DNA of 49,309 nt from Lysobacter sp. GX 14042 (GCF_021390425.1 NZ_JAJUWY010000012.1:1-49309); one strand, 5' to 3'. Positions 8,488 through 17,891 are shown, counted from the stretch's first letter. The notes: generated from the sequence alone by a model not told the origin. A program made the numbers and translations.

Positions 8488-8493
8488 TATAGT
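8488..8493 (+). promoter_or_regulatory. Candidate -10 element (TATAGT) for fadL
   Basis: TATAGT sits in a locally AT-richer patch (GTTAATTGCTATAGTCGC) 94 bases upstream of the fadL ATG. The matching -35 region (GCTGTAAA) is poor. The leader of roughly 85 bases has no obvious riboswitch. Confidence 0.4.
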
Positions 8494-8586
8494 CGCGGAC
8501 GGCACCGTATGGCGGAGAACTGCCCGGTGCGCGGCTCGCTCGGCCGGATGGCTGGACAACCACAGGACTCCTTGGAGATTACACCC

Positions 8587-9942
8587 ATGCAACATGCAAA
8601 CCAGATCACCCGGCTGACGGCGCTCGCGGTGGGCATCGCCGGCGTGCTGGCGTTCGGCCAGGCGCACGGTGCCGCCTTCCAGCTCAAGGAAAACAGCGCC
8701 AAGGGGCTGGGCAAGGCCTTTGCCGGTTCGATCAGCGCCCCCGGGGATGCCTCGGTGGTCGCCACCAATCCGGCGGCAATGCGCCAGCTGGACGGCCGCC
8801 AGTTCCAGTTCGACCTCAGCGCGATCAGCTTCTCGGCCGATTTCGAGGGCAGCGGTCGCCACGTCGGCCCGACCGGCCCCGGCAGCGGGACCCCGATCAG
8901 TGGCGGCAACGGCGGCGACGCCGGCATGATCGCCCCGGTGCCCGCCGCCTATCTCCACCTGCCGATGGGCGAGCAGGCTCACGTGGGTGTGTCGCTGACC
9001 GCGCCGTTCGGCTTCAAGACCGAGTACGACAATGACTGGGTCGGTCGCTACCACGGCATCAAGACCGACCTGAAGGCGATCGACCTGGGCCTGTCGGCGT
9101 CCTACGACGTCAACCCGTACCTGTCGTTCGGCGCCTCGGTATTCGTCGAGCACCTGACCATCGAACTGAGCAACGCGATCGACTTCGGCACCATGCTCTA
9201 CGGCTCCGGCGTCCCGGGTTTCGCACCGGGTAACGCGGACGGCCTGGTCAACATCAAGGGTGACAACAACGAAGTGGGCTTCACCGTCGGCGGCCTCTTC
9301 AGCGTTTCCGAGGACACCCACATCGGCCTGAGCTACCGCTCCAAGGTCAAGCACGACATCACCGGCGGCGAGGCACGGTTCGATGTGCCCCCGAACGCCG
9401 CGGCCGTGTTGGCGGTGGCTCGACCGGGCTGGTTCACCGATACCCAGGGTCGCGCCAGCCTGACCCTACCGGCGTCGGCGACCCTGAGCTTCACCCATAA
9501 CCTCAGCGACCAGTGGACGGTGATGGGGGACGTTTCCCGTACCGCTTGGAAGCCCTCGTTCGACCAGGTGACGATCGAGTTCGACTCGCCGCAGGCGGAC
9601 AACGCGCTGGAGTTCGGCTATCGCGACACGACCTTCGCCTCGTTGGGCGCGGAGTACCGGATGAGCGAAACCGTTACCCTGCGTGGCGGCCTGGCCTACG
9701 ACGAAACCCCGACAACCGCTGCGCACCGCGACGTGCGGGTTCCGGACGTAACGCGCAAGTGGCTCTCGCTTGGCGTTGGCTGGACCCCTTCACCGAACAT
9801 CGAATACAACATCGGCTACACGCACCTGTTCACCAGTGATCCGACCATCGACCTGGTCCAGAAGGACACCATGAGCAGCCTCGCGGGCAGCTACGACGTG
9901 GGCGGCGACATCCTGGCGGCTTCGATCAACTACAAGTTCTGA
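8587..9942 (+). CDS. fadL: FadL-type outer-membrane long-chain fatty acid porin
   Basis: The 451-residue protein has a signal peptide followed by AAFQLKENSAKGLGKAFAGS, the characteristic N-terminal plug of FadL/TodX proteins. The N-P-A-A-M motif is present, followed by about 14 amphipathic beta-strands and a C-terminal Phe (SINYKF) for BAM recognition. It carries long-chain fatty acids or other hydrophobic compounds across the outer membrane. A GGAG lies nine bases before the ATG. It stands alone, with its own terminator at 9962, and no fatty-acid oxidation genes are adjacent. The exact substrate (fatty acids versus aromatics) remains open. Confidence 0.94.
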   Translation: MQHANQITRLTALAVGIAGVLAFGQAHGAAFQLKENSAKGLGKAFAGSISAPGDASVVATNPAAMRQLDGRQFQFDLSAISFSADFEGSGRHVGPTGPGSGTPISGGNGGDAGMIAPVPAAYLHLPMGEQAHVGVSLTAPFGFKTEYDNDWVGRYHGIKTDLKAIDLGLSASYDVNPYLSFGASVFVEHLTIELSNAIDFGTMLYGSGVPGFAPGNADGLVNIKGDNNEVGFTVGGLFSVSEDTHIGLSYRSKVKHDITGGEARFDVPPNAAAVLAVARPGWFTDTQGRASLTLPASATLSFTHNLSDQWTVMGDVSRTAWKPSFDQVTIEFDSPQADNALEFGYRDTTFASLGAEYRMSETVTLRGGLAYDETPTTAAHRDVRVPDVTRKWLSLGVGWTPSPNIEYNIGYTHLFTSDPTIDLVQKDTMSSLAGSYDVGGDILAASINYKF

Positions 9943-9961
9943 CCGGAACAGCCCGCGCAAG

Positions 9962-9995
9962 AAAAGAACCCCGCCTCCCGGCGGGGTTCTTTTTT
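9962..9995. terminator. Strong intrinsic terminator, probably bidirectional (fadL/putA)
   Basis: A 12-bp perfect stem, AAGAACCCCGCC (9964-9975) with GGCGGGGTTCTT (9980-9991), has a TCCC tetraloop and runs into T's to 9995. The left side begins AAAA, giving a T-run for the minus strand too, so it can end both fadL and the convergent putA. Confidence 0.93.
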
Positions 9996-10043
9996 GCGGT
10001 TCCGCCCTGCAGCGGAGCCAAGCCGTGTTGGCGCGGCGCCCGG

Positions 10044-13000
10044 TCAGTCCTCCAGCGTCAGCAGCGAGGCGTTGCCGCCAGTGGCGGTGGTGTTGATGGT
10101 GATGGTCTTCTCGGTGACGAAGCGCAGCAGGTAGTGGGGTCCGCCGGCCTTCGGTCCGGTGCCTGACAGCCCCTGGCCGCCGAACGGCTGGACGCCGACC
10201 ACCGCGCCGATCTGGTTGCGGTTGACGTAGCAGTTGCCGACCTTGGCCTTGGCCGCGATCTTCGCGGCGGTGGCATCGATCCGGGTATGCACGCCCAGGG
10301 TCAGGCCGTAGCCGGTGGAGTTCACCGCGTCGATCACCTTGTCCAGCTCGCCGGACTTCCAGCGCACGATGTGCAGCACCGGGCCGAACACTTCCTTGCC
10401 GAGCACGTCGATCGAGCCGATCTCGTAGGCGCGCGGGGCGAAGAAGGTGCCGTGGCCGGTGAACTCCGGGTCCATGTCCGCCTTCGCCACCAGCGTGGCC
10501 TCGCGGTCCATGCGCGCGGCGTGTTCCTCGAGCATCTCCAGCGCGTCCCGGTCGATCACCGGGCCGACGTCGGTCGACACCAGGCCGGGGTCGCCGACCT
10601 TCAGCTCGGCCATCGCCCCGGCCAGCATGCGCAGCACGTGGTCGGCCACGTCGTCCTGCAGGAACAGGATGCGCGCGGCCGAGCAGCGCTGGCCGGCCGA
10701 GGTGAATGCCGAACCCAGCACGTCGCGCACCAGCTGCTCGGGCAGGGCGGAGGAGTCGGCGATCAGCGCGTTCTGCCCACCGGTCTCGGCGATCAGGGTG
10801 CCGATCGCGCCCTCGCGCGCTGCGAGCGCACGGTTGATGGCATTGGCGGTGTCGTTGGAGCCGGTGAAGGCCACCCCGGCCACGCGCCGGTCCGAGGTCA
10901 GCGCGGCGCCGACCACCGCGCCATCGCCGGGCACGAACTGCAGCACGTCCTCGGGCACGCCGGCCTCGTGCATCAGGCGGGTGGCGTAGTAGCCGACGAT
11001 GTTGGTCTGCTCGGCCGGCTTGGCGATGACGCTGTTGCCGGCCGCCAGGGCCGCGGCCACCTGGCCGATGTAGATCGCCAGCGGGAAGTTCCACGGGCTG
11101 ATGCACACGAACACGCCGCGGCCGGCCAGCTGCAGCACGTTGCTCTCGCCGGTCGGGCCGGGCAGCGGCTCGGGGTTGAACATGCTACGCGCCTGGCAGG
11201 CGTAGTAGCGCAGGAAGTCGACCGCCTCGCGGACCTCGCCGACGCCGTCGATGATGGTCTTGCCGGCGTCGCGGGTGCACATGGCGATGAACTCGGCCAT
11301 GCGCGACTCCAGCAGGTCCGCGGCGTGCTCCAGGATCGCCGCGCGGCTGGCCGCCGGGGTGCTGTCCCAGGCCGGCTGTGCCCGGACCGCGTTGTCCAGC
11401 GCCTTCTCGACGGTGGCCTTGTCGGCGGGCAGCCAGTAGCCGACCACCTGTCGCAGGTCGGCCGGATCGGTCACCGGCAGCTTCTCGCCGGCGGGATTGG
11501 CGCCGGGAACCAACGGATGCGCATACCAGTCGTTGCGCAGCGCCGCGTTGACCTGTGTGGCCAGGGTCCGCAGCTGCCCGTCGTTGGCGAGGTTGACGCC
11601 CATTGAGTTGCTCCTGTCGCAGTTGCCCAGCGAATCGGCGTGGCTGCGGTACAGGTCGACCGGCAGCGGGATCCGCGGGTGGGGGATGGAATCGAAGGAT
11701 TCGACGACCTGCACCGGATCGCGGACCAGGTCCTCGATCGCGATCGACTCGTCGCTGATGCGGTTGACGAAGCTGGAGTTGGCGCCGTTCTCCAGCAGCC
11801 GGCGCACCAGGTAGGGCAGCAGGTCCTCGTGGCTGCCCACCGGGGCATACACGCGGCAGGGCACGCCGAGCCGGTCGGCGGGGATCACCTCGCCGTACAG
11901 GTCATCGCCCATGCCGTGCAGCTTCTGGAACTCGAAGTCGACCTTGCGCCCGCCCAGCTTCGACATGTGGTGGACGGCGGCGATGGTGTGCGCGTTGTGG
12001 GTGGCGAACTGCGGGTAGAGCGCATCGTCCAGCTCCAGCATGAGGCGGGCGCAGGCCAGGTAGGACACGTCGGTATTGGGCTTGCGGGTGAACACCGGGA
12101 AGCCCGCATGGCCGTCGACCTGCGCGCGCTTGATCTCGGTGTCCCAGTACGCGCCCTTGACCAGCCGGACCGGGATCCTTCGCCCGCCTTCGCGGGCCAG
12201 GGCGGCGATGTACTCGATCACCTCCGGCGCGCGCTTCTGGTAGGCCTGGATCACCAGGCCGCACCCCTCCCAGCCCTCGAGCGAGGCGTCGCGGTAGACC
12301 GCGGCGAAGACGTCCAGCGAGATCTCCAGCCGGTCGGCCTCCTCGGCATCGATGGTGAAGCCGATTCCGTTTGCCTTCGCCAGCCGGGCGAGTTCCAGCA
12401 CCCGTGGAGCGAGCTCGGCCATCACCCGGGCGCGCTTGGCGTGCTCGTAGCGCGGGTGCAGCGCCGAAAGCTTCACCGAGATCGAGGGTGCGGTGAAGAT
12501 GTCGGCGGCCTTCTCGCCCTGCGCGCCGATGGCGAGGATCGCGTCGCGGTAGGCCTGCAGGTAACGCGCGGCGTCCGCGGCGGTGAAGGCGGCCTCGCCG
12601 AGCATGTCGTAGGAATAGCGGTAGCGGGCGTTGATGCCCTTGCGTCCGCGTGCCAGCGCCTCGCCGATCGTCCGGCCCATCACGAACTGGTGGCCCATGA
12701 TCTTCATGGCCTGGCGCACCGCCAGGCGGATCACCGGCTCGCCCACCCGGCCGACCAGGCGCTTGAATGCGCCGTGCACGTCACGCTTGGTTCCGTCGGC
12801 CAGGTCGACCAGCTCGCCGGTCAGCATCAGGCCCCAGGTCGAGGCATTGACCAGCAGCGAATGCGACTGGCCCATGTGGCGCTTCCAGTCGGCCTCGCCC
12901 AGCTTGTCGCGGATGAGCTGGTCGGTGGTTTCGGCGTCGGGGATGCGCAGCAGCGCCTCGGCCACGCACATCAGCAGCACGCCCTCCTCGCTGCCCAGGT

Positions 13001-13268
13001 CGTACTGGCGCATGAAGGCCTCGATGGCGCCCTGGCTGGCGACATGCCCGCGGACCCGGCTCACCAGGTCGGCGGCCACCGCCTGGATCGCGGCGCGGTC
13101 CGCCTCCGGCAGGCGCGCGCGTTCCAGCAGCGTACGTACGTGGGCGGCCTCGTCGCGTACCCAGCCGGCGGTGATCGCGGCGCGGGGCGCGGACGGGGCC
13201 GGGGGCAGTTCAGGGCTGATCAGCGCGCGGTCACCCGGCGCGGTGGACGTGGGGGTATGGAGGTTCAT
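10044..13268 (-). CDS. putA: Bifunctional proline dehydrogenase / P5C dehydrogenase PutA
   Basis: The 1074-residue product oxidises proline to glutamate. The N-terminal half is the FAD-dependent proline dehydrogenase barrel (DAEEADRLEISLDVF, RLVKGAYWDTEIKRAQ, ATHNAHTIAAV, LHGMGDDLYGEVI). The C-terminal half is an NAD aldehyde dehydrogenase with Glu in LIAETGGQN and catalytic Cys862 in GQRCSAARI. It ends TINTTATGGNASLLTLED. At about 1070 residues it is a short-type PutA: the ribbon-helix-helix DNA-binding domain of the roughly 1320-residue E. coli enzyme is absent, so it cannot autorepress and should be a membrane-associated enzyme only. GGAGG lies close to the ATG. No putP or regulator is beside it. 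Confidence 0.97.
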   Translation of the reverse strand: MNLHTPTSTAPGDRALISPELPPAPSAPRAAITAGWVRDEAAHVRTLLERARLPEADRAAIQAVAADLVSRVRGHVASQGAIEAFMRQYDLGSEEGVLLMCVAEALLRIPDAETTDQLIRDKLGEADWKRHMGQSHSLLVNASTWGLMLTGELVDLADGTKRDVHGAFKRLVGRVGEPVIRLAVRQAMKIMGHQFVMGRTIGEALARGRKGINARYRYSYDMLGEAAFTAADAARYLQAYRDAILAIGAQGEKAADIFTAPSISVKLSALHPRYEHAKRARVMAELAPRVLELARLAKANGIGFTIDAEEADRLEISLDVFAAVYRDASLEGWEGCGLVIQAYQKRAPEVIEYIAALAREGGRRIPVRLVKGAYWDTEIKRAQVDGHAGFPVFTRKPNTDVSYLACARLMLELDDALYPQFATHNAHTIAAVHHMSKLGGRKVDFEFQKLHGMGDDLYGEVIPADRLGVPCRVYAPVGSHEDLLPYLVRRLLENGANSSFVNRISDESIAIEDLVRDPVQVVESFDSIPHPRIPLPVDLYRSHADSLGNCDRSNSMGVNLANDGQLRTLATQVNAALRNDWYAHPLVPGANPAGEKLPVTDPADLRQVVGYWLPADKATVEKALDNAVRAQPAWDSTPAASRAAILEHAADLLESRMAEFIAMCTRDAGKTIIDGVGEVREAVDFLRYYACQARSMFNPEPLPGPTGESNVLQLAGRGVFVCISPWNFPLAIYIGQVAAALAAGNSVIAKPAEQTNIVGYYATRLMHEAGVPEDVLQFVPGDGAVVGAALTSDRRVAGVAFTGSNDTANAINRALAAREGAIGTLIAETGGQNALIADSSALPEQLVRDVLGSAFTSAGQRCSAARILFLQDDVADHVLRMLAGAMAELKVGDPGLVSTDVGPVIDRDALEMLEEHAARMDREATLVAKADMDPEFTGHGTFFAPRAYEIGSIDVLGKEVFGPVLHIVRWKSGELDKVIDAVNSTGYGLTLGVHTRIDATAAKIAAKAKVGNCYVNRNQIGAVVGVQPFGGQGLSGTGPKAGGPHYLLRFVTEKTITINTTATGGNASLLTLED

Positions 13269-13651
13269 TGCGGCCTGCGTACAAGGACGGCCGACGTTGC
13301 GTCGACCGAGTCCAGAAAATATAGGCACAAAAGGGTACGCGCGCGCGCGTTAACCGCGGGTACCTACGGCCCTTCCGCCGCCGCCGGGTTTATGCGCAAG
13401 AGCGCGGGAGCGCGCCGTGCAGGGCGTGTCGGCGGCCGCGCGGATAGCCGAATGAAGATGAATGGACGCTTGCTGTGCGTTGCGCGCTGGGGCTACCATC
13501 CAAACGCTTTGTTGTCGCCATGACGGTTGCAACGACCCCCGCAGGGGACGGCGGTCGACATCGACGCTGCCGACCCCGGCACGCCGTGCGGCGGCCGGGT
13601 GGCCAGCCGTTTGCAACGTCGCAGAACAATTTGAATTCGGGGCCCTGACTG
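13269..13651. other. 383-bp divergent intergenic region between putA and the cox operon
   Basis: No gene is supported here. It carries an AT-richer patch near 13314-13331 (AAAATATAGGCACAAAAGGG) and a run of alternating CG at 13340-13350, both next to putA. On the coxB side there are possible promoter hexamers at 13470-13499 and a short AT-rich leader (CAGAACAATTTGAATTC) just before coxB. The region must hold the promoters of both operons; no operator could be identified. Confidence 0.6.
13470..13499 (+). promoter_or_regulatory. Possible sigma-70 promoter for the cytochrome oxidase operon
   Basis: TTGCTG (13470-13475) and TACCAT (13494-13499) are separated by 18 bases, 152 bases upstream of the coxB ATG. 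The match is moderate and other starts in the region are possible. Confidence 0.3.
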
Positions 13652-14524
13652 ATGAAAGCCGGTTGTTTGAAGCAGTGGATCGCGGGACTCGCCGCCTTGG
13701 CGATGCCGGTCGCGGCCCTGGCGCAGAGCGCGGATCCGCACCGCTGGCAGCTCAACATGGGGCGCGGCGTGACCCACCTGTCGAACAATGCCTACGAGGC
13801 CCACATGCTCGCGCTGTGGATCTGCGTGGCGATCGGCGTGGCGGTGTTCGCCGGCATGGGCGTGGCGATCTTCAGGTTCCGCAAGTCCAGGGGCGCCGTG
13901 CCCGACACCGGCTTCGTCCACAACACCCGGCTGGAGATCCTCTGGACCGTGGTGCCGGTGGTCCTGCTGGTGATCATGGCCGTCCCCGCCACCAGCAAGC
14001 TGGTCGCGATGTATGACACCCGCGATTCCGGGCTCACCGTCAAGGTCACCGGCTACCAGTGGATGTGGGGCTACGAGTACCTGGGCCAGGACGTGCAGTT
14101 CGTCAGCCGCATGGACCGCCGCAGCGACGAGATCCGCCAGTCCGGCACGCGCCCGGACCCGGCGACCGACCCGCACTACCTGCTCGAAGTCGACAACCCG
14201 CTGGTGGTGCCGGTCGACACCAAGATCCGCTTCGTGATCACCGCCGACGACGTCATCCATTCCTGGTGGGTGCCGGCGCTGGGCTGGAAGCAGGACGCGG
14301 TCCCGGGGATCGTCAACGAGGCCTGGGCGGACATCTCCACCCCGGGCATCTACCGTGGGCAGTGCGCCGAGCTGTGCGGCAAGGACCACGGCTTCATGCC
14401 GATCGTCGTGCATGCGGTGTCCAGGGACGAGTTCGACCGCTGGCTGGCCCGCCGCCGGGCCGGCAACAACGATCCGTCACCGCTGGCCGTCACCACCGCC
14501 GTTCCGGCACCTCCGGCAGGCTGA
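13652..14524 (+). CDS. coxB: Cytochrome c oxidase subunit II
   Basis: The 290-residue product has a signal peptide (ALAQS cleavage), a short periplasmic stretch and two transmembrane helices (LALWICVAIGVAVFAGMG; ILWTVVPVVLLVIMAV). The periplasmic cupredoxin domain holds the dinuclear CuA site: His203 in HSWWVP, Cys238, Cys242, His246 and Met249 in GQCAELCGKDHGFM. The W-rich loop GYQWMWGYEY is the electron entry patch from cytochrome c. There is no fused C-terminal heme-c domain (no CXXCH), so it relies on a separate cytochrome c; cytochrome c4 at 41996 is a candidate. It is the first gene of the aa3 operon, 47 bases before ctaD. Confidence 0.97.
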   Translation: MKAGCLKQWIAGLAALAMPVAALAQSADPHRWQLNMGRGVTHLSNNAYEAHMLALWICVAIGVAVFAGMGVAIFRFRKSRGAVPDTGFVHNTRLEILWTVVPVVLLVIMAVPATSKLVAMYDTRDSGLTVKVTGYQWMWGYEYLGQDVQFVSRMDRRSDEIRQSGTRPDPATDPHYLLEVDNPLVVPVDTKIRFVITADDVIHSWWVPALGWKQDAVPGIVNEAWADISTPGIYRGQCAELCGKDHGFMPIVVHAVSRDEFDRWLARRRAGNNDPSPLAVTTAVPAPPAG

Positions 14525-14571
14525 GCACGCGCTCGCCGTCCGACCACAGAACACGAAAGCAGAGGTAGGCA

Positions 14572-16188
14572 ATGGCTGCCACGACCCCCGTCGCTGACCA
14601 CCACGACGTCCACGGCCACAAGCAGGGCTTCATCGAGCGCTGGCTGTTCTCCACCAACCACAAGGACATCGGCACCCTGTACCTGGGGTTCGCGTTCCTG
14701 ATGGCGATCATCGGGGCGGCGTTCTCGGTCGTGCTGCGCACCGAGCTGGCGGTCCCGGGCCTGCAGGCGGTCACTCCGCACTTCTTCAACCAGATGACCG
14801 CGATGCACGCGCTGGTGATGATCTTCGGCGCGATCATGCCGGCCTTCGTCGGCCTGGCCAACTGGATGATCCCGCTGCAGATCGGCGCCCCGGACATGGC
14901 GCTGCCGCGGATGAACAACTGGTCGTTCTGGATCCTGCCGTTCGCCTTCGCGATGCTGCTGATGACCCTGTTCCTGCCGGGCGGGGCGCCGGCGGCGGGC
15001 TGGACCATGTACCCGCCGCTGTCGCTGCAGGGCGGCGCCAACGTCGCCTTCAGCATCTTCGCCATCCACATGATGGGCATCAGCTCGATCATGGGCGCGA
15101 TCAACGTCATCGCCACCGTGCTCAACATGCGCGCGCCGGGCATGGACCTGCTGAAGATGCCGATCTTCGCCTGGACCTGGCTGATCACCGCGTTCCTGCT
15201 GATCGCGGTGATGCCGGTGCTGGCCGGCGCGGTCACCATGCTGCTGACCGACAAGTTCTTCGCCACCAGCTTCTTCAACGCCGCCGGCGGCGGTGACCCG
15301 GTGATGTACCAGCACATCTTCTGGTTCTTCGGGCACCCCGAGGTCTACATCATGATCCTGCCGGCGTTCGGCATCGTCAGCGAGATCATCCCGACCTTCA
15401 GCCGCAAGCCGCTGTTCGGCTACCAGGCGATGGTCTACGCCACCGCGGCGATCGCCTTCCTGAGCTTCATCGTCTGGGCGCACCACATGTTCACCGCCGG
15501 CATGCCACTGGGCGGCGAGATCTACTTCATGTACGCCACGATGCTGATCTCGATCCCCACGGGGGTGAAGATCTTCAACTGGATCACCACCATGTGGCGC
15601 GGCTCGCTGACCTTCGAGACGCCGATGCTGTGGGCGCTCGCGTTCGTGCTGCTGTTCACCATCGGTGGCTTCTCGGGCCTGATGCTGGCCATCGTCCCGG
15701 CCGACTTCCAGTACCACGACACCTACTTCGTGGTGGCCCACTTCCACTACGTGCTGGTGACCGGTGCGCTGTTCGCGATCATCGCCGCCATCTACTACTG
15801 GTGGCCGAAGTGGACCGGGCGGATGTACAACGAGACGCTGGGCAAGATCCATTTCTGGTGGACGATCGTGTTCGTCAACCTGGTGTTCTTCCCGCAGCAC
15901 TTCCTGGGCCTGGCCGGAATGCCGCGCCGGATCCCGGACTACAACGTGGTGTTCGCCGACTGGAACCTGGTCAGCTCGATCGGCGCCTTCGGCATGTTCA
16001 TCACCCCGTTCCTGATGGCCTTCATCCTGCTGCGCTCGAAGAAGACCGGCGCGCTGGCCGGCGACCGGGTGTGGGAGGGCGCGCGCGGCCTGGAGTGGAC
16101 CGTGCCCAGCCCGGCACCGCACCACACCTTCACCACCCCGCCGGTGATCCGCGACGGCGACCTGGCCCATGGCGACGTGACCCACTGA
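14572..16188 (+). CDS. ctaD: Cytochrome c oxidase subunit I (aa3 type)
   Basis: The 538-residue, 12-helix heme-copper oxidase core reduces O2 to water and pumps protons. Conserved blocks are visible in order: low-spin heme ligand region NQMTAMHALVMIFG, the HPEVYIMILPAFGIVSEI block with the Tyr that cross-links to the CuB His, CuB ligands in WAHHMFTAG, the K-channel segment MYATMLISIPTGVKIFNW, and HDTYFVVAHFHYVL with the heme a3 and heme a histidines. A GAGG ribosome site precedes the ATG. It is followed four bases later by a 45-residue membrane protein and then ctaG. Confidence 0.98.
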   Translation: MAATTPVADHHDVHGHKQGFIERWLFSTNHKDIGTLYLGFAFLMAIIGAAFSVVLRTELAVPGLQAVTPHFFNQMTAMHALVMIFGAIMPAFVGLANWMIPLQIGAPDMALPRMNNWSFWILPFAFAMLLMTLFLPGGAPAAGWTMYPPLSLQGGANVAFSIFAIHMMGISSIMGAINVIATVLNMRAPGMDLLKMPIFAWTWLITAFLLIAVMPVLAGAVTMLLTDKFFATSFFNAAGGGDPVMYQHIFWFFGHPEVYIMILPAFGIVSEIIPTFSRKPLFGYQAMVYATAAIAFLSFIVWAHHMFTAGMPLGGEIYFMYATMLISIPTGVKIFNWITTMWRGSLTFETPMLWALAFVLLFTIGGFSGLMLAIVPADFQYHDTYFVVAHFHYVLVTGALFAIIAAIYYWWPKWTGRMYNETLGKIHFWWTIVFVNLVFFPQHFLGLAGMPRRIPDYNVVFADWNLVSSIGAFGMFITPFLMAFILLRSKKTGALAGDRVWEGARGLEWTVPSPAPHHTFTTPPVIRDGDLAHGDVTH

Positions 16189-16192
16189 CCCC

Positions 16193-16330
16193 ATGGCCCC
16201 CGTCCACGACCCGCGCGACCAGGAACTCTCCGCCCGCCGCAAGGCGGCGCGACGGACCGCGCTGTGGGTCGCCGCGCTGGCGGTGCTGATCTACGTCGGC
16301 TTCATCATGAGCGGGGTGGTCGGGCGATGA
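16193..16330 (+). CDS. 45-residue single-pass membrane protein of the cox operon
   Basis: A short frame starts at the ATG four bases after the ctaD stop and ends in an ATGA overlap with ctaG. The protein begins [20 protein letters not shown], then has one hydrophobic helix ([19 protein letters not shown]). The basic N-terminus suggests an N-in orientation. Small proteins at exactly this position (between ctaD and ctaG) are known in beta- and gammaproteobacteria and are annotated as cytochrome oxidase small assembly proteins, though their mechanism is little studied. The tight packing between two genes supports it being real. Confidence 0.75.
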   Translation: MAPVHDPRDQELSARRKAARRTALWVAALAVLIYVGFIMSGVVGR

Positions 16331-16926
16331 GCGCGCAGGCTCCGGGTCCCGACAGGCCGGAAGGCGGCCCGCCGCCGCGCCCGGCGCCCGGGCGGACCGC
16401 CGGCCTGGCCAAGATGCTGGTCGCCGCCGGGCTGGCGTTCGCCTTCACCTTCTCGCTGGTGCCGCTGTACCGCATCGCCTGCGAGAAGGTCCTGGGCATC
16501 CGCGTCGACAATACCGCCGCCTCCGCCGGCACCGCCGCGCCAGCGGAGGACCGCTGGATCACGGTGGAGTTCGATGGCGGGGTGAACTCCAAGCTGCCCT
16601 GGCAGTTCCGCCCCAACGAGGCCTCGATGAAGGTGCGTCCCGGCGAGCAGTACGAGACCACCTACTTCGCCCACAACAACAGCGGACGCACCATCGTCGG
16701 CAGTGCCGTGCCCTCGGTGGCGCCGGCACGCGCGTCGGGTTACTTCAGCAAGACCGAATGCTTCTGCTTCACCGCCCAGACCCTGCATGCCGGCGAAAGC
16801 CGCGACATGCCGGTGCGCTTCATCGTCGATCCGGCGCTGCCGGAGGGCGTGAAGACCCTGACCCTGTCGTATACCTTCTTCAAGAACGACGCGCTCACCG
16901 AGCAGCAGCAACTGGCTGCCCACTGA
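16327..16926 (+). CDS. ctaG: Cytochrome c oxidase assembly protein CtaG (Cox11), CuB insertion
   Basis: The 199-residue membrane-anchored copper chaperone delivers copper to the CuB site of subunit I. One transmembrane helix ([21 protein letters not shown]) is followed by the Cox11 immunoglobulin-like domain. The copper-binding pair is in [12 protein letters not shown] (Cys145, Cys147), with a further Cys in [10 protein letters not shown] near the membrane. [11 protein letters not shown] and LPWQFRP are family signatures. The start ATG overlaps the stop of the upstream small gene (ATGA), so the longer upstream open frame is not used. Confidence 0.96.
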   Translation: MSAQAPGPDRPEGGPPPRPAPGRTAGLAKMLVAAGLAFAFTFSLVPLYRIACEKVLGIRVDNTAASAGTAAPAEDRWITVEFDGGVNSKLPWQFRPNEASMKVRPGEQYETTYFAHNNSGRTIVGSAVPSVAPARASGYFSKTECFCFTAQTLHAGESRDMPVRFIVDPALPEGVKTLTLSYTFFKNDALTEQQQLAAH

Positions 16927-16951
16927 GCCCCAACACGCAACGGAAGTCGCC

Positions 16952-17830
16952 ATGGCCACCACGCATTCGCCAGACGCCAGCCTCTACTACGTGCCGCCGA
17001 GCAGCCGCTGGCCGTTCTTCGGTTCCATCGCGCTGTTCACCGCCGCCGTCGGCGCCGGTGGCTGGCTCAACGACACGCCGTGGGGGCGCGTGGTCTGCCT
17101 GTTCGGCCTGGCGCTGATGGTCGGCGTGCTGTTCGGCTGGTTCGGCGACGTGATCCGCGAGTCGGTGCGCGGCCGCTACAACCGCCAGGTCGACGTCTCG
17201 TTCCGGATGGGGATGATCTGGTTCATCTTCTCCGAGGTGATGTTCTTCGGCGCGTTCTTCGGCGCGCTGTTCTATGCCCGCCAGCTATCGCTGCCGTGGC
17301 TGGGGGGCACCGGCGACGGCATGATGACCAACGCCCTGCTGTGGGACGCGTTCACCTCGGCCTGGCCGAGCAACGGCCCGGGCGCGGTCGGCGGCGCGTA
17401 CCAGACGATTCCGGCCTGGGGCCTGCCGCTGGTCAACACCCTGATCCTGCTGACCTCGGGCGTGACCATCACCCTGGCGCACCACGCGCTGAAGGCCGCC
17501 AACCGCCGCGGGTTGCTGGTGTGGCTGGGCGCCACGGTGCTGTTGGGCTGCTTGTTCCTGTTCTTCCAGGCCGAGGAGTACATCCACGCGTACTCCGAGC
17601 TCAACCTGACCATGCGCTCGGGCATCTACGGCTCGACCTTCTACATGCTGACCGGCTTCCACGGCCTGCATGTCACGCTGGGCACGATCATGCTGGCGGT
17701 GATCTGGCTGCGCTCCTACCGCGGTCACTTCAACAGCGACGACCACTTCGGCTTCGAGGCGGTCGCCTGGTACTGGCACTTCGTGGACGTGGTCTGGCTG
17801 ATCCTGTTCCTGTTCGTCTACGTGCTCTGA
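16952..17830 (+). CDS. ctaE: Cytochrome c oxidase subunit III
   Basis: The 292-residue, seven-helix subunit stabilises subunit I and proton uptake. The YYVPPSSRWPFFGSIALF N-terminus, FRMGMIWFIFSEVMFFGAFFGALFY with the conserved Glu, SGVTITLAHHALKA, FFQAEEYIHAY, YGSTFYMLTGFHGLHVTLG and the C-terminal AVAWYWHFVDVVWLILFLFVY are all subunit III hallmarks. It is 25 bases after ctaG and ends the plus-strand run before the convergent DUF2909 gene. Confidence 0.97.
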   Translation: MATTHSPDASLYYVPPSSRWPFFGSIALFTAAVGAGGWLNDTPWGRVVCLFGLALMVGVLFGWFGDVIRESVRGRYNRQVDVSFRMGMIWFIFSEVMFFGAFFGALFYARQLSLPWLGGTGDGMMTNALLWDAFTSAWPSNGPGAVGGAYQTIPAWGLPLVNTLILLTSGVTITLAHHALKAANRRGLLVWLGATVLLGCLFLFFQAEEYIHAYSELNLTMRSGIYGSTFYMLTGFHGLHVTLGTIMLAVIWLRSYRGHFNSDDHFGFEAVAWYWHFVDVVWLILFLFVYVL

Positions 17831-17849
17831 GGGCACGCCGGCCACGGAA

Positions 17850-17867
17850 CCCCGGGCCGGCCCGGGG
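17850..17867. terminator. Perfect GC palindrome between convergent subunit III and DUF2909 genes
   Basis: CCCCGGGCC-GGCCCGGGG is an 18-bp perfect palindrome in the 61-base gap between convergent genes, with further CCCGGG at 17868-17873. There is no T-run. It may fold in either transcript and slow or stabilise the 3' end. Confidence 0.35.
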
Positions 17868-17891
17868 CCCGGGTGGCAACGGCGGGGCCGG

